The notes: generated by a model not told the origin, from the sequence alone. 64,000 nucleotides of DNA from Hybos culiciformis (GCA_964007475.1 OZ023273.1:74921524-74985523), one strand, 5' to 3'; positions 11,519-22,404 are shown, numbered from the stretch's first letter. Numbers and translations are program-made.

Positions 11519-12832
11519 TCAATCAACTTGAACCTGCATAATTGAACTTTCATCATCAGTTTTATAAAAAATTGCTTTTTTTTTCTCGAAAACAACCTTA
11601 AAATTTGAAATTATATCATTACCAATTATTACCTGATAGTTAATTGCGTTACTGGGAACAACGAATAAAATTCCATCAAAATTTATTCCATCAATTTGAA
11701 TACTGGTTTTGACTGATCCCATTGTTGTTGTTTTTCCAGTTCCCAATCCAACTAAATTAATTTTATTTTTTTCCAGACGCACATCATTTAATTGTTCAAA
11801 AACGTCTTGGCGAATTAGTGATTTGTCTGCCCCTGTGTCTATTAGCGCCGGGAAAGAAAACCCTTTAACAATAATATTTTTTAAATTTACCATATTTATG
11901 ATGTTGATTGAAGATGCATTTTCTGTTGAATTTTTTGGACACTGGGATGCCCTATGCCCCAATCCACTGCACTTGAAACATTTTGTATCTGATTTACAAT
12001 CTTTACGCTTGTGCTCTGTGGAACCACAATTAAAACAATGCTCTTGATGACTTTTCGAATTCTCAACATGATTTTTAGATTTTTTTTCAAAAGTTTTTGA
12101 TTTATTAAATTTTTCTATACATTTTGATTTAAATTTTAAATAGTCCACTGACTTCGATTTTAATTCCGCCAACGTTTTCGCTCCGTATAATAAAGTTTTG
12201 TATTCTTCCCGATCCGGAATTCCGTTAACAATATATTTTATTAGTGATTTTTCGTCTACACTCGCTTTTTCCCCGATTATTTGCATTCTATAAATAAATT
12301 CTTTAAAACTTTCATTTTTATCCATTCTCGCATTTTGCAATTCAATATAAACATCGGCCAAACAAAATTCCTGATCAAATTCTTCAATCAGTAATGTTTT
12401 AAGTTCATCGAAACTTTCAAACGTACACGCCATCATAAAACTTCTTGCCGGACCGGTTAGTTTTCTTTTCGCTAAAAATAATTTTTTCTTATCTTTTATT
12501 TCTTCGAAAAGCGTTATTTCCTCGAATTCCGAAATCCAAACTTTTACCGAATTTTTATTGTCTTTCCCCGAAAAATCACTGATTAATAAATCTAAGTCCT
12601 TTAACGAAATACGCGCCATGTTTTCGATTTCACCACCAATTTTAGTCTTAATAGTCTGTGACTGTGATAATTCAACTTCTTTTTTATTTTTAGGTATTTC
12701 TAAGTTTATATTTAACGCTTGAGCTAACCTGGCTTGTAAAATTGCTTTTACACCAGTTGTGTCTAATTTTAATTTCGTTAATTCTGCTTGCAATTCAACA
12801 ACTCTTAATTCTAACAATCTATTTTGGTCCAT
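11519..12832 (-). CDS. Gypsy D Gag-protease polyprotein, 437 aa
   Basis: It opens with an ATG and a SAP-like/coiled N-terminus (residues 1-45: LRVVELQAELTKLKLDTTG, KAILQARLAQAL). A capsid-like helical region follows (about 90-235). Two CCHC zinc knuckles (CFNCGSTEHKRKDC about 265, CFKCSGLGHRASQC about 285) would bind RNA. A retropepsin with the active site ALIDTGADKSLI (about 327) and the flap-side QVIIGNDIISNF ends the frame. The frame is intact over 437 codons. A leader of about 100 bp separates the ATG from a candidate primer-binding site (12,916-12,936) and LTR. Codon use and AT content match the surroundings. Confidence 0.85.
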   Translation of the reverse strand: MDQNRLLELRVVELQAELTKLKLDTTGVKAILQARLAQALNINLEIPKNKKEVELSQSQTIKTKIGGEIENMARISLKDLDLLISDFSGKDNKNSVKVWISEFEEITLFEEIKDKKKLFLAKRKLTGPARSFMMACTFESFDELKTLLIEEFDQEFCLADVYIELQNARMDKNESFKEFIYRMQIIGEKASVDEKSLIKYIVNGIPDREEYKTLLYGAKTLAELKSKSVDYLKFKSKCIEKFNKSKTFEKKSKNHVENSKSHQEHCFNCGSTEHKRKDCKSDTKCFKCSGLGHRASQCPKNSTENASSINIINMVNLKNIIVKGFSFPALIDTGADKSLIRQDVFEQLNDVRLEKNKINLVGLGTGKTTTMGSVKTSIQIDGINFDGILFVVPSNAINYQVIIGNDIISNFKVVFEKKKAIFYKTDDESSIMQVQVD

Positions 12833-12915
12833 ATTACAACTTACGACTTTACAACATTTTTACTGCTTTCCTTTTTTATTATTCTATAATGTACTTTAAA
12901 CTCTATAATGTACTT

Positions 12916-13189
12916 GGTTCTACCGTTGAGCCCCCAAATGATGGTATTAAGATACTTATAAGAAAAAGATGGTGTTTCTTTTTCAATTAAAGTTTATTCA
13001 AACCAAAGTAAATTCAAACAAAAGTAATTTAAAATAAAATAAAAAATTAAAGCTAACTGAACTGCTGAAGACCAAAAATAGCACTTTTTTGAATGCGCAA
13101 CCTTCACTTAAATATTTTACTAATTCATGAAGTTAGAGCTCCATAAAAAGTAGTCGGCTAAACAAGTTATCTTCTATCGACCCCAATCA
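12916..13189 (-). repeat. Gypsy D 5' LTR and primer-binding site
   Basis: On the minus strand a 251-bp segment begins TGATTGGGG (13,189) and ends AATACCATCA (12,939). Two T follow, then TGGGGGCTCAACGGTAGAAC, a plausible primer-binding site beginning at 12,936. The TG...CA ends and spacing fit an LTR, and an AATAAA lies inside. No second LTR is present to prove it because the element is 3'-truncated. Confidence 0.5.
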
Positions 13190-13613
13190 TAAAAAAAAAA
13201 AAAAAAAAAAAAACTAATGATGTCCTTGAATTGAAATCAGAACAATTTTTATATCACAAAAATTATGACAATGATTTGGAAATATTTTATTTGAAAGCAC
13301 CAACAGATGATTTGTTTGAAATTACCAGATTTCATATCAAAATTTTTGATAACTATTTTGCTAAAAATTATTATAAAAAAAAATAATTTTAACAAACTGT
13401 ATGCAATGCTGTTTGGACGCAATAAAATTATCAAAAAAATATGATTTCTAATTCACCGAAACAGACGAATGTTATGAACATAGATTTAAATTTTTGGAGC
13501 TGTTAATAATAAAAGGACAAAATTTTTAAAACGGATATTATTAAAAAGTTACTGTATCCTTTCAAACCAAAATAAAAAAACAAAAAAATCATTATTCCAA
13601 TGATATAAAATAT
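13190..13613. other. AT-rich interval, no gene seen
   Basis: Begins with a run of about 23 A (13,190-13,213). The remainder contains short frames without recognisable motifs. Confidence 0.5.
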
Positions 13614-13617
13614 TGTG

Positions 13618-13880
13618 AACATCGTCGGTCTCATGCAAAAATCACTAAACTGCGAAAACATAGTTTTGAGAAAATTGGATTTAAATTTTTTTTTCTTTTT
13701 TTTTAGTACGTTTTGGTACTTTCGGGAAAATAAAAATAGTCATTGCGGATAATTTATGACAGCTTTCGACTTCTAACTTTGAACATATTAAAATTTTAGT
13801 TTTTTATGATTTTTCTACAATATTAGGTCAAAACGCCCAAAATTACAGTTTCGTGATTTTTGCAAGAGACCGACAATATG
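13618..13880. mobile_element. MITE with CGTCGGTCTC terminal repeats
   Basis: Left end ATCGTCGGTCTCATGCAAAA and right end (inverted) ATTGTCGGTCTCTTGCAAAA form terminal inverted repeats of about 33 bp with few mismatches. The interior is AT-rich and non-coding. The flanks are too AT-rich to call a target duplication. Confidence 0.6.
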
Positions 13881-14796
13881 TAAATAAACATGAAATAAAT
13901 TGAATTTATTAATGCTTCAAATATAATTTTTTTATTTACATTCTAACACAATTTTTTTTTTTCTATAGAGAACAAATACTAGTAAACATTACAATATATA
14001 TAATACATAAAGGAAATATTTTGTTTATTTTTAAAAGCTTTCTATAAAAATTATTTTAATGCCCTGTGATGTAAATTGTATTTACATTGCTCTATATTGT
14101 ATTTACATTCTTCATTTTGAACTGCGTAATACTATAAACAAAAATAATATCACTCACACTCACAATATTTCAATACAGACAAATACCAAAAAAAAAAAAA
14201 AAATTGCAAATGTATACCTCTCACATGCATCATATCAATGTCAAACAAAGCTTAGTTTATAATGCTAAAATCTAAATTTTCCCTCTGAGCAAAAAAAAAA
14301 AAAAAGAACCAATAAAAAAATACGCGGCTATTTTTTTTTTTTTCTAAAAAGCGGCCAGTCGATCAGTCGATGAATTTTCTTAACATGTGTTTCAATCTAC
14401 TATTTTTAAAGGATCTTCGAACCTCTACTACTAAATTTTTAAACGAGTGTGGTTGGATTTTAGTACAAAAATTTAAACCACACTTCAAAAATTGCACTTA
14501 TTTTTATTCAAAAAAACAAAATGAATAAAAATAGAACAATGGTAACCCTGAAAATATCTTTGTTGTCATTATAAAGTTTGCTGTGATTGTCAAATGTCAA
14601 GTAAGAATTTTTTTTCTTTTATCAACAAACGAGGAAAATGGCAGCAACAAGGAGATTATTTATTGTAAATATAAATTATAATTATATAATTATTATTTGA
14701 TTTTATTTTTAATTATAAAAAAAATAATTATAAAATTATTATTATTTTTTTTAATAATTAAAAATAAAATTAAATAAAATTTAAGAAGACCATTAG
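13881..14796. other. Interval without genes
   Basis: AT-rich and repetitive. A motif around 14,095-14,125 (ACATTCTTCATTTTGAACTG) recurs near 14,990 and 30,845, marking an uncharacterised dispersed repeat. The stretch 14,670-14,790 is a large AT palindrome. Confidence 0.4.
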
Positions 14797-14926
14797 TTCC
14801 TAAAATAATAAAAAAAAAATTAGTAATTTTTCTAAAAAAAAATTATTCGATTTTTTTTTTGCAAAAAAGAAAATGAATAATTTTTTTTTGGAAAAATTAC
14901 TAATTTTTTTTTTCATATTTTAGGAA
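14797..14926. repeat. Long inverted repeat / palindromic MITE
   Basis: TTCCTAAAATAATAAAAAAA and AATTAGTAATTTTTCTAAAA face their near-perfect complements at 14,870-14,926 (GGAAAAATTACTAATTTTTT, TATTTTAGGAA). The arms are about 50 bp with a loop of about 25 bp. Confidence 0.65.
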
Positions 14927-15071
14927 TCTTCCGGTTTCAAATCATTTCGATAAATAAATAAACTGCCTTATTAAATTTTATTTCCTTGCTTCATTTTGAA
15001 CTTTTTTGTTTATTTTTTTCATTACAAATGTATTGTTTTCAACTCCCTCTCACATGCACATTAAAGCAGTA

Positions 15072-15246
15072 TACAATACATGTTAATCAAATTTGTTATA
15101 CAGCTCGTTTTGTATACACACAAATATATAGACACTCGTCAATATTATATCACTCGACCTTCGGTCTCGTTAAAATGACTCGTGTCTATGTGTTTGTGTG
15201 TATACAAAACTCGCAAGAATAACAAATTTTCTTAACATGTATTGTA
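15072..15246. repeat. Inverted repeat, arms about 70 bp
   Basis: TACAATACATGTTAATCAAA and TTTTGTATACACACAAATAT at the left face GTGTGTATACAAAACTCGCA and CTTAACATGTATTGTA at the right. It looks like a palindromic MITE; part of the same terminal sequence (CTTAACATGTGTTTCAATCT) is also present at 14,379. Confidence 0.6.
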
Positions 15247-15445
15247 ATCTACTATTAAATGCTATAAAGCACTCTCGTTATAGCGATATATAACAAAAAT
15301 AAAAGCTTGGGGGTCTGATCTAATTTTTGTTTAACTTTTTTATTCGAATTTTTTGCTTAGAATAGTTACTCTATTTATACTTACTTTTTATAAAGGCAAG
15401 TTGTGAATCATGATATTGAATACGAATTTTTTCCTTTATCTTTAG

Positions 15446-15862
15446 GTGCTGGTGATGATATCCGATGCAGGTGAATTTATTCACTAGCACCGGCTAAGGT
15501 CTATAACTCTATCTTATGAATATGCCGTTTCTAATATAAACGCAAAACTACCAGCTCTAATTGGCGGCTTCTTGGGCCTATTGAAGAATCCGAAGCTTAG
15601 ACAAAACTGATCGCGACTTGGGGACTCCGTTAGGAGGACCCTTACTACGTTCTGGCACTACGACTTACTCGTCTGCTCGGCGTTACTGCCGTGAATGCAT
15701 GATCTCAAAAATTTCTTGATTATGTTTTTGCGACAGGGACAGGAGAGCATAGTTGTAGGAGGAGAGACGTTTCTAGTCATTCCTCCTCTCAACCAAAATT
15801 CGGCGGTACCCGGTTGAGGCGAGAGCGAGAAAAATTACCAGAGATGAGTCATCCGATCGGCT
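15446..15862 (+). other. Structured, RNA-like block (diverged copy)
   Basis: This aligns by eye with 50,176-50,600. It starts after a T/C-rich tract ending TTTAG and ends in CAGAGATGAGTCATCCGATC. Shared landmarks are a hairpin with CTTCTTGG...GAAGAATCC, TTACTACGTTCTGG, a CATGAT...ATTATG stem, GGTACCCGGTTG, and the terminal ATCCGATCGGCT. The stem CTCAACC (15,788-15,794) with GGTTGAG (15,812-15,818) corresponds to CCCAACC/GGTTGGG in the 50-kb copy, a compensatory change. No open frame explains this conservation. A second hairpin based on GTCATATGTACAT lies just downstream (about 15,868-15,904). Confidence 0.55.
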
Positions 15863-16164
15863 AGAAAATGTCATATGTACATGGAGATGAGTATGTACAC
15901 ATGACATCCTCTATTGTTTGACATGTTTTTGTTTTTGATGTTTTTTACAGTACGAAAAAGTATTTAATATGTAAAAAAAATAAAGTAAAAGAAAAAATTA
16001 GTTTTAGTGAAAATAAAGTAAAAATTAAAAAAACAAAAGGTAAGTGTATCTTAATCTTCCTATCCTAACAAGCCATAAATCTTTTATAAAATATTTTTTG
16101 TTTTAAATTTATTTATATGAAAAAAATATTTCTGTAATGAAAATCCCATTTATGTAAAAAAAAA

Positions 16165-18132
16165 CACACGAAGCAGTCATAGGAAATGCCGAATAAAGTT
16201 AATACTTAAAAGCTTTAAACCATTGTACACCTATTTTATAAAGTAAAGTATCTGCCATAGAAAATATATTTCGTCCCGCCAAAAAATCTATGTTTTTTTT
16301 TACTCAAAATCTATCATTGTGTTGAATAAAAATGATCAGGGATGGGATGGTTGCTTTTTTAAAAGTTACGAAATAAAACAAGATTTTTAATTTTATAAAC
16401 TCATCACAGACAATTTTATTTCTATTTTTTCTAATTTTTACATTTTTATTAAAAAATTTTAAAATGAAATATATGCGCACACGTATGAAAAAATGAATCA
16501 AATAAATTGTATTGAAATTTTCACAATATTTGAAATTACATTCAACGTTTGTAAGAAGGGAAGCTAATTTACTTACTAAACTATTTTCTGTTACATGTAA
16601 ATCGAAATTTTCAGAAAACTTATCCTGCAATATTTGAATATAATTAAGAAAGTTTTGAGGAGGAACTGTTAATTTACATTTTTCAAACTGTTTAAAATTT
16701 ACGAAAATAGCATTTATTTTTTTCCCATTTTTCACTTTTTAATTTTTTTTCATGTTTTTTTTCACAAAAAATTGGTTAAAGTTAATATTAATTATTATTT
16801 TAATTTCTCACATTTAAATCACTAGCGGTGGAAATTCAAATTAGCTTTAAGCTTTAAAAAAAATCTCACATCCCTAAAATCGAAAAATTAAAGCAAAATA
16901 AAAATCATATGATTTTTATTTATTACTATTGAGTATTTAAGGGAAACTATGACGCGCTTAAGGCCAAATAAATGTAAACAATGCATTTATTTTATAAAAG
17001 AACCAGGTGACTATGATAATTTTTTGTCTTTACAAAAAGATAAAAAAATTGTAAAATATAAGTGATTTAACAGTTTTCGAAATTTTTAAAAATAAGAGAA
17101 CAGTTTTAAGTCTAAATTAAACGAAATCAACTCACTTTGTTCTAAAAAAAGTGCTTAATTTTGGATTTTAAAAAAACCTGCGAAAAAAACGTAAGTAAAA
17201 GGAATCAGAAAGGCACCTTGTAAGAGGGAGGTGAATTTTTTTTTTTTTTTTGCCTAAAAATTTTCGATGTTCCTTGTTACTCTACTATAGAAATATGTTT
17301 ACTCTGCTTTAAACCAGGGTATGTAAAATATCCCTCCTGAATTTTTCAATTTCATTATTTTTCCTTCCCTGAAATTTAATTTCGGAGATTTATCTTTTTC
17401 AAAAATAGTCCTCCTGAAATTTATTTCCTTTTAAAAATAGTTTTCAGGAGTTCTATTTTTTTCTCTCAGAGTAAAAAAAAAACAATCAGAAAAATATTTT
17501 TTTCTTCTTTTTCTGAAAAGAAGGAAAAAATATTTTTCTTTTATAAGCAGCATAGTAGGTATACAGAAAAAAAATTGTATGTGTGCAATGTGTCAATGTT
17601 GAATGTGTGCACCGTTTTAATTTTTTTTTTGAATTTTTGTTTACTTTACTACATGTTTTTTTTTATTTTTTTAGAGAAGGAAAAAAATCAAAAAGAGAAT
17701 AGTCTTCTTTGAAGGAAAAAGAAGGATATTATTTCTCTCCTAAATATATTTCTTTTTGAAAGTTTCTTTTAATGAAGGATTTATAAATTATTTAGGGAAA
17801 TTTTTCTTTAGAAGAAGAGAAAAATATAAAAAAAGGAGGGAAAAATAAAAACTGAAAAAATCAGATGATGATATTTTTCTGCTTGAAATAAAAATACTTT
17901 TCTGTAAATTTTTTTTCCTTCGGAAAAGAATTCTATTCCGATAGAAAACATACTCTGCTTTAAACTATGAAATAACAGTACAAATGATGGGCTGCTCAGT
18001 ACAAAATGTAAATTAAAATAAAAATCGGTCCATCAGTCCAAAAGCAGTCCATTATTTGTAGCCATTGTTATTCATAGTTTAAAGCTTTTAAGTATTAACT
18101 TCTTTCGGCAGTTCCTATCACTGCTTCGTGTG
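16165..18132. mobile_element. MITE-A copy split by a 1.7-kb insertion
   Basis: The left end (CACACGAAGCAGTCATAGGA to AAAAGCTTTAAACC, 16,165 to about 16,222) and the rest (from TTTAAACTATGAAATAACAG at about 17,960 to GCTTCGTGTG at 18,132) together match the complete MITE-A at 40,434-40,639. The material between is foreign to the MITE; part of it (about 17,296-17,955) is bounded by two ACTCTGCTTTAAAC motifs and is rich in GGAAAAA and TTTTTCC blocks. Confidence 0.65.
16304..16735 (-). pseudogene. Transposase C-terminal fragment, possibly P-element/THAP9-like
   Basis: A 143-aa frame with VPPQNFLNYIQILQDKFSEN, SLVSKLASLLTNVECNFKYC and IYLIHFFIRVRIYFILKFFN followed by NKNVK. It resembles the extreme C-terminus of P-element/THAP-type transposases from insects, which end in an alpha-helical stretch with IRVRIYF-like motifs; this is recall, not a search result. 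No other part of such a protein lies nearby. It sits inside the insertion that splits MITE-A. Confidence 0.35.
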
Positions 18133-18377
18133 TTTTTTTAATTAGGTGAACTATAATTATTTAGGAACTTTACCCAAAAATATTCTACTACTGCCGATTT
18201 ACTAATATTCCCTATGAAAAAATAATGCTGAAATTGACTAGATCATATTCATAATATAGAGTTATAGACCTTAGCCGGTGCTAGTGAATAAATTCACCTG
18301 TATCGGATATCATCACCAGCACCTAAAGATAAAGGAAAAATTCATATTCATTATCATGATTCACAACTTGCCTTTAT

Positions 18378-19270
18378 TTTTGTATAACAATTAAAAAAGA
18401 TATGAAATTATTTTTGAAAATGCAAAATTTATTTCCATAAACAATTTCATACGAAAAAAAAAAAGGTAAATGGATTACGGTTTTACTTTATTAAGAATTT
18501 TCGATGTCGATTATTGCATATTTCGTTTATTATTGTTTTGTTTATTTTTTTATATCAACTAGAGCTTTATAAACATATAAATAATTCCATCAACATAATA
18601 CAAACGATTGAAAATTAAGATAAATTAATCATTTCTTCCTATTTTCGCAAATCCGCTCCGTCATATTCTCTATTGCTAAAAATGCTAGGTTCAAAATTTC
18701 ATGCAAATCGGTTCAGTCTTTTCGGAGAAAATCGTAGTCCCATTTTATCTGACGCCAACATAGATTTTTACCCCCTTCCAAAAAATCATTCAGTGCCCTA
18801 GCATTGCCAGGCGTTCTCCTTTAGGGAGGACAGTCCTCTATTTACTACTTAAAATATCCGTCCTTCAAAAAGGCTTAAATGTCCTCCATATTGAAATTTA
18901 CAAAAAAATTATCGTAGTTACCCTGTTTCTCGCTTTATTTTCTCGATTTATTTTCTTTTGTGAATAACTAATGTTCTTTTTCTTTTGTTTTGTGTACATA
19001 TTATAATTTTTAATGGTGCTACTGTACTGAGTGATTATTTCCCAAAATTCCATCAACTGGCCCGCAGTGAAATTATTTTGCAAGGAAATAGTATACTAAA
19101 AAAATTAAACAGCATGAAATCCACTTTTTTTTTTATTAATTCACTAATTAATTTAAAAAATAAATATAATTTATATACAACTGAAATTTAGTATGCATAA
19201 AAAAACATTGAAATTAAAAATCAATAAATTAATTAAAAATTAATTAAATCATTTAAAATTATTTCAAATA
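18378..19270. other. Interval without recognised genes
   Basis: Near 18,432-18,472 the motif AACAATTTCATACGAAAAAA followed by AAAAAGGTAAAT echoes sequence at 5,577 and at 50,096-50,140 (gypsy B LTR). The rest is ordinary AT-rich DNA with short frames only. Confidence 0.4.
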
Positions 19271-19802
19271 GCCGGTTCGCACAAACCATGGGGGGTGCCT
19301 TAAAATCAAGTGACATAAAGTCAATTGACTTTAAGTCACTTTAAAAACGACATAAAGTCAATTGATTTTATGTCTTTCTAAAATTATACATAAAGTCAAG
19401 ATTTAAAGTCACTTAAAGTCAAATGACTTTATGTCGCTTTGAAAAAAAAAAATAAAAGTTACATAAAGTCAAGATATATTTTTTGATAATGTTCAATAAA
19501 TAGATTGTAAGTCACTTTTAAAACGGCAAAAAGTCAATTGATTTTATGTCTTTTTCAAAATTTACTTTATTGTTTTACAATTCATTCTTAGAAATAATTT
19601 AAAATTAAAAAGTTCAGGAGAAATACAATTTTTTTGAAAAGGCCAAAGATATATTTTTTTGGGAAAGGGCAAAATTTGTTTTATTGATTCACAATTCATT
19701 CTTAGAACAATAAGAATCAATTGACTTTATGTCACTTGATCTTAAGGTACCCCCCAGGAACCATAAGATTTAGACTACACTAAACGATTTGTGCGAACCG
19801 GC
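19271..19802. mobile_element. Two nested MITE-like palindromes
   Basis: The outer terminal repeats are GCCGGTTCGCACAAA (19,271) and its complement TTTGTGCGAACCGGC (ending 19,802). An inner pair, GGGGGGTGCCTTAAAATCAA (19,290) and its near-complement ending at 19,755, encloses many copies of a CATAAAGTCAATTGA motif in both orientations. The inner element is therefore built from repeated CAATTG-centred palindromes. No coding capacity. Confidence 0.65.
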
Positions 19803-20100
19803 AGGCAAGCATGACAGTTGCTACTCATGCAATAAATGAATTTTTTTAGTTTAAATGAGTTTTTTTTTCATCATTTCCTCCTTTTGAGTTTTCAAAACCT
19901 GGCAACGCTAAATGCGCCTAAATAAGTTTTCATTTCAAAAATATTTAAATATTAAAATAATTGAAAGTTTTGTAAGCTTGATTTAATATCATCTACATCT
20001 AATATTCCAGATTCATTTTTCATCGCAACTGAAAATTATAAATTTTTTTTACAAATTTACACAACCCGTTCTGTAGACTGAAGCTATGTGTTTTGTACAT

Positions 20101-20332
20101 ATTATCATAGATTAAGAATACAGAAAGATTTATAGCTTCATATAACATTTTTCAGTCTTTTTTGGTATTTTTATATGAAGGTGTTAGTAAAACTAAATAA
20201 ATTTTTTTTCATAAATTGATAATTATCACGTATTTTATTTTGTTTTACTAACACATTCACAAAAAAATACCAAAAATAATGTTGTATGAAGCTAACAATC
20301 TATGTGTATTCTTAATCTATGATATTATATAA
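20101..20332. mobile_element. MITE-like inverted repeat
   Basis: ATTATCATAGATTAAGAATA at the left faces TATTCTTAATCTATGATA at the right, followed inward by matching TAGCTTCATATAACATT / AATGTTGTATGAAGCTAA and TTTTTTGGTATTTTTATATG / AAAAAATACCAAAA. The arms are about 75 bp. Confidence 0.6.
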
Positions 20333-20551
20333 CACCATATTTCGTTATTATAATTGTAAATCAAAAATAATTATAATAAATATAATTAACCTAGTACTTA
20401 AGTAAAAATAACATTTGAAAAAATTCAAAATTATGAAATATTAAGTTAAACCTTCGATTGAATCAAAAATCAGGATGTGAAAATTTTTAATGCAATAACA
20501 ACTCAATATGCAAAAATTTTACAATTTGGTATATTTTTAATAATAAATCCA

Positions 20552-20620
20552 CTCACCCGCTTGGAGATTCGAACCTCGATCTTTAGCATTGCTGTCCACC
20601 TACTCTACCACTCAGCCATA
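20552..20620 (-). repeat. tRNA-derived repeat, copy 1
   Basis: The minus strand has an A box (TGGCTGAGTGGTAGAG) and B box (GAGGTTCGAATCTCC) with tRNA-like spacing and a CCAAGCGGGTGAGTGGA tail. The flanks, including TGAAAATTATGTATCACCTG, are shared with copy 2, so a larger unit of about 180-200 bp was duplicated. It is not a complete tRNA. Confidence 0.55.
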
Positions 20621-20870
20621 AACATAAATTTCTGTATGTTGAAAATTATGTATCACCTGAACTAGCGAACAAAAACGTTCGAACGAAAGTTCATACAAAA
20701 TTTTTTGACGTAAAGCCTACGAACTGGTTTTTTTGTGTGATCGTATATCCTTAAATCCAGGGATCACAAAAATTAATTAATAAAATTTTTTTTTTTTTAT
20801 TTTTTTGAATTTATATTTATATTAATATTATACCGTATTTAAATTTAGTAATTTGTTTTATTTTTTCCAC

Positions 20871-20938
20871 TCACCCACTTGGGGATTCGAACCACGATAT
20901 TTAGAATTGCTGTCCACCTACTCTACCACTCAGCCATA
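20871..20938 (-). repeat. tRNA-derived repeat, copy 2
   Basis: Same unit as 20,552-20,620 about 320 bp downstream, with the B box changed to TGGTTCGAATCCC and the same A box. The shared flank continues to the AAAATTTTTTGACG motif (about 21,050-21,063). Confidence 0.55.
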
Positions 20939-21105
20939 CTCCTAGATTTGTGAGAATGAGCAAAATAGTAAATATAAATTTATATATGTTGAAAATTATG
21001 TATCACCTGAACTAACGAATAAAAAATTTCGAACGAAAGTTCAAACAAAATTTTTTGACGATCTACAAACATGTTTTTTCGTATATCCAAGGATCGTATA
21101 TTCAT

Positions 21106-21570
21106 TTAGATCGTTATATCCAGGGATCTTATATCCAGGGATCCCTGTAAATATTCATCCCTGTATTTAGATCATAGTATCCAGGGACGGCTCTTATATC
21201 CAGGGATGCCTGTCTGTAGCCATTCCTGTATTTAGATCGTTATATCCAGGGATCTTATATCCAGGGATTCCTGTAAATAGTCATCCCTGTATTTAGATTA
21301 TAATATCCAGGGACGGCTCTTATATCCAGGGACGGCTCTTATATCCAGGGATCCCTGTCTGTAGCCATCCCTGTATTTAGATCTTATATCCAGAGATCTT
21401 ATATCCAGGGATCCCTGTAAATAGTCATCCCTGTATTTAGATCATAATATCCAGGGACGGCTCTTATATCCAGGGATCTCTGTCTGTAGCCATCCCTGTA
21501 TTTAAATCGTTATATCCAGGGATCTTATATCCAGCGATCCCTGAAAATAGCGATCCCTGTGTTGTGACGC
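21106..21570. repeat. Minisatellite with higher-order period about 127 bp
   Basis: Units combine TTATATCCAGGGATC, CCCTGTAAATAGTCATCCCTG or CCTGTCTGTAGCCATCCCTG, and GTATTTAGATC. The start TTTAGATCGTTATATCCAGG recurs near 21,106, 21,233 and 21,488, with a truncated start near 21,362. It ends at GTGTTGTGACGC. Confidence 0.8.
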
Positions 21571-21968
21571 TAGCAACACCGTCAATTTTTCTATAAAAAG
21601 AAAAAAATAATAAAATTTCTATCTACTTCTTTCATGTGTTTGTTGTTCTTGTTTATTTATTGCGTTCTTGTTCTAGTTTGACTAAAAAAAGATTATAAGA
21701 TTAATGTAGGAGAAGTTATGCACTTTTTTTTAGCGAATCTCGTACACTTTATCGCATGCAAGAAAATTAAAAAATTTAATTATTATTTTTGATCGCGACA
21801 AGGTTTAAAAATAATTAATTATTTTAATTATAAACGCGTTTTAAGGCTTTAAATAAATAAAATTAATTAAAATAATTAATTTTTGATTATTCTGCATCAA
21901 AAAAATTAATGCTTAAGTGGAAAAAGTAGTTTCTTAGTAATAAAATATTGTACTGTGCACATAAATCT

Positions 21969-22400
21969 TCGGTGGATGGGCATTTGCAGAAGAGATCCAT
22001 CCACCCCGCTTGGTGCAAAGTTTGGTCAGGGTATCAACCAAAATTCCCCTTTACTGGTGTCCACCAAAAGCCCGACACTTCTTCAGACTGACCCATTTAA
22101 TTTTTTTTTTACATAAATCTTTGGTGGATGGGCATTTCCCGAAGAGATCCATTCACCCTGCTTGGTGCCAAGTTGGATCAGGGTATCACCCAAAATTCCC
22201 CTTACACGTGTCCACTTAAAGTCCGACACTTCTTCAGGATGACCCATTTAATTTTTTTTTTTCCAGAAGAGATCCATCCACGCCGCTTGGGCATTTCCAG
22301 AAGAGATCCATGCACGCCGCTTGGTGCAAAGTTGGATCAGGGTATCACCCAAAATTCTCCCTTACCGGTATCCACCTAAAGTCCGACACTTCCTCAGAAT
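21969..22400. repeat. Tandem array 1, units about 150 bp
   Basis: Three units beginning GGTGGATGGGCATTT, each with AAGAGATCCAT, GCTTGGTGCAAAGTT, GGGTATCACCCAAAATTCCC and TCCGACACTTCTTCAG, separated by poly-T plus ACATAAATC. The segment 22,118-22,400 recurs nearly unchanged at 26,897-27,175. The forward open frames here are by-products of the repeat. Confidence 0.75.
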
Positions 22401-22404
22401 GAGC

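Larger units (their letters stand above)
15391..18377. mobile_element. 3-kb structure with 134-bp inverted arms
   Basis: The left arm (15,391-15,524) and right arm (18,244-18,377) are reverse complements with only a few differences and equal length. Each arm contains CCTTTATCTTTAGGTGCTGG and GTGAATTTATTCACTAGCAC. The left arm runs on into the structured block (15,446-15,862); the right does not. Between them lie a split MITE-A and a P-like transposase relic on the minus strand. It is either one element with long terminal repeats or two opposed fragments of the LTR-type block also seen at 50 kb. Confidence 0.55.

Noticed and set aside
15391..15862. Group I intron, hammerhead ribozyme or known snRNA as identity of the structured block
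   Set aside because: I could not find the conserved core motifs of these classes in any copy; left unassigned.
22010..22379. Forward frames with GISRRDPFTLLGAKLDQGIT-like repeats
   Set aside because: They arise from a non-coding tandem array that is duplicated at 26.9 kb; frames break at each poly-T spacer and no known domain is present.
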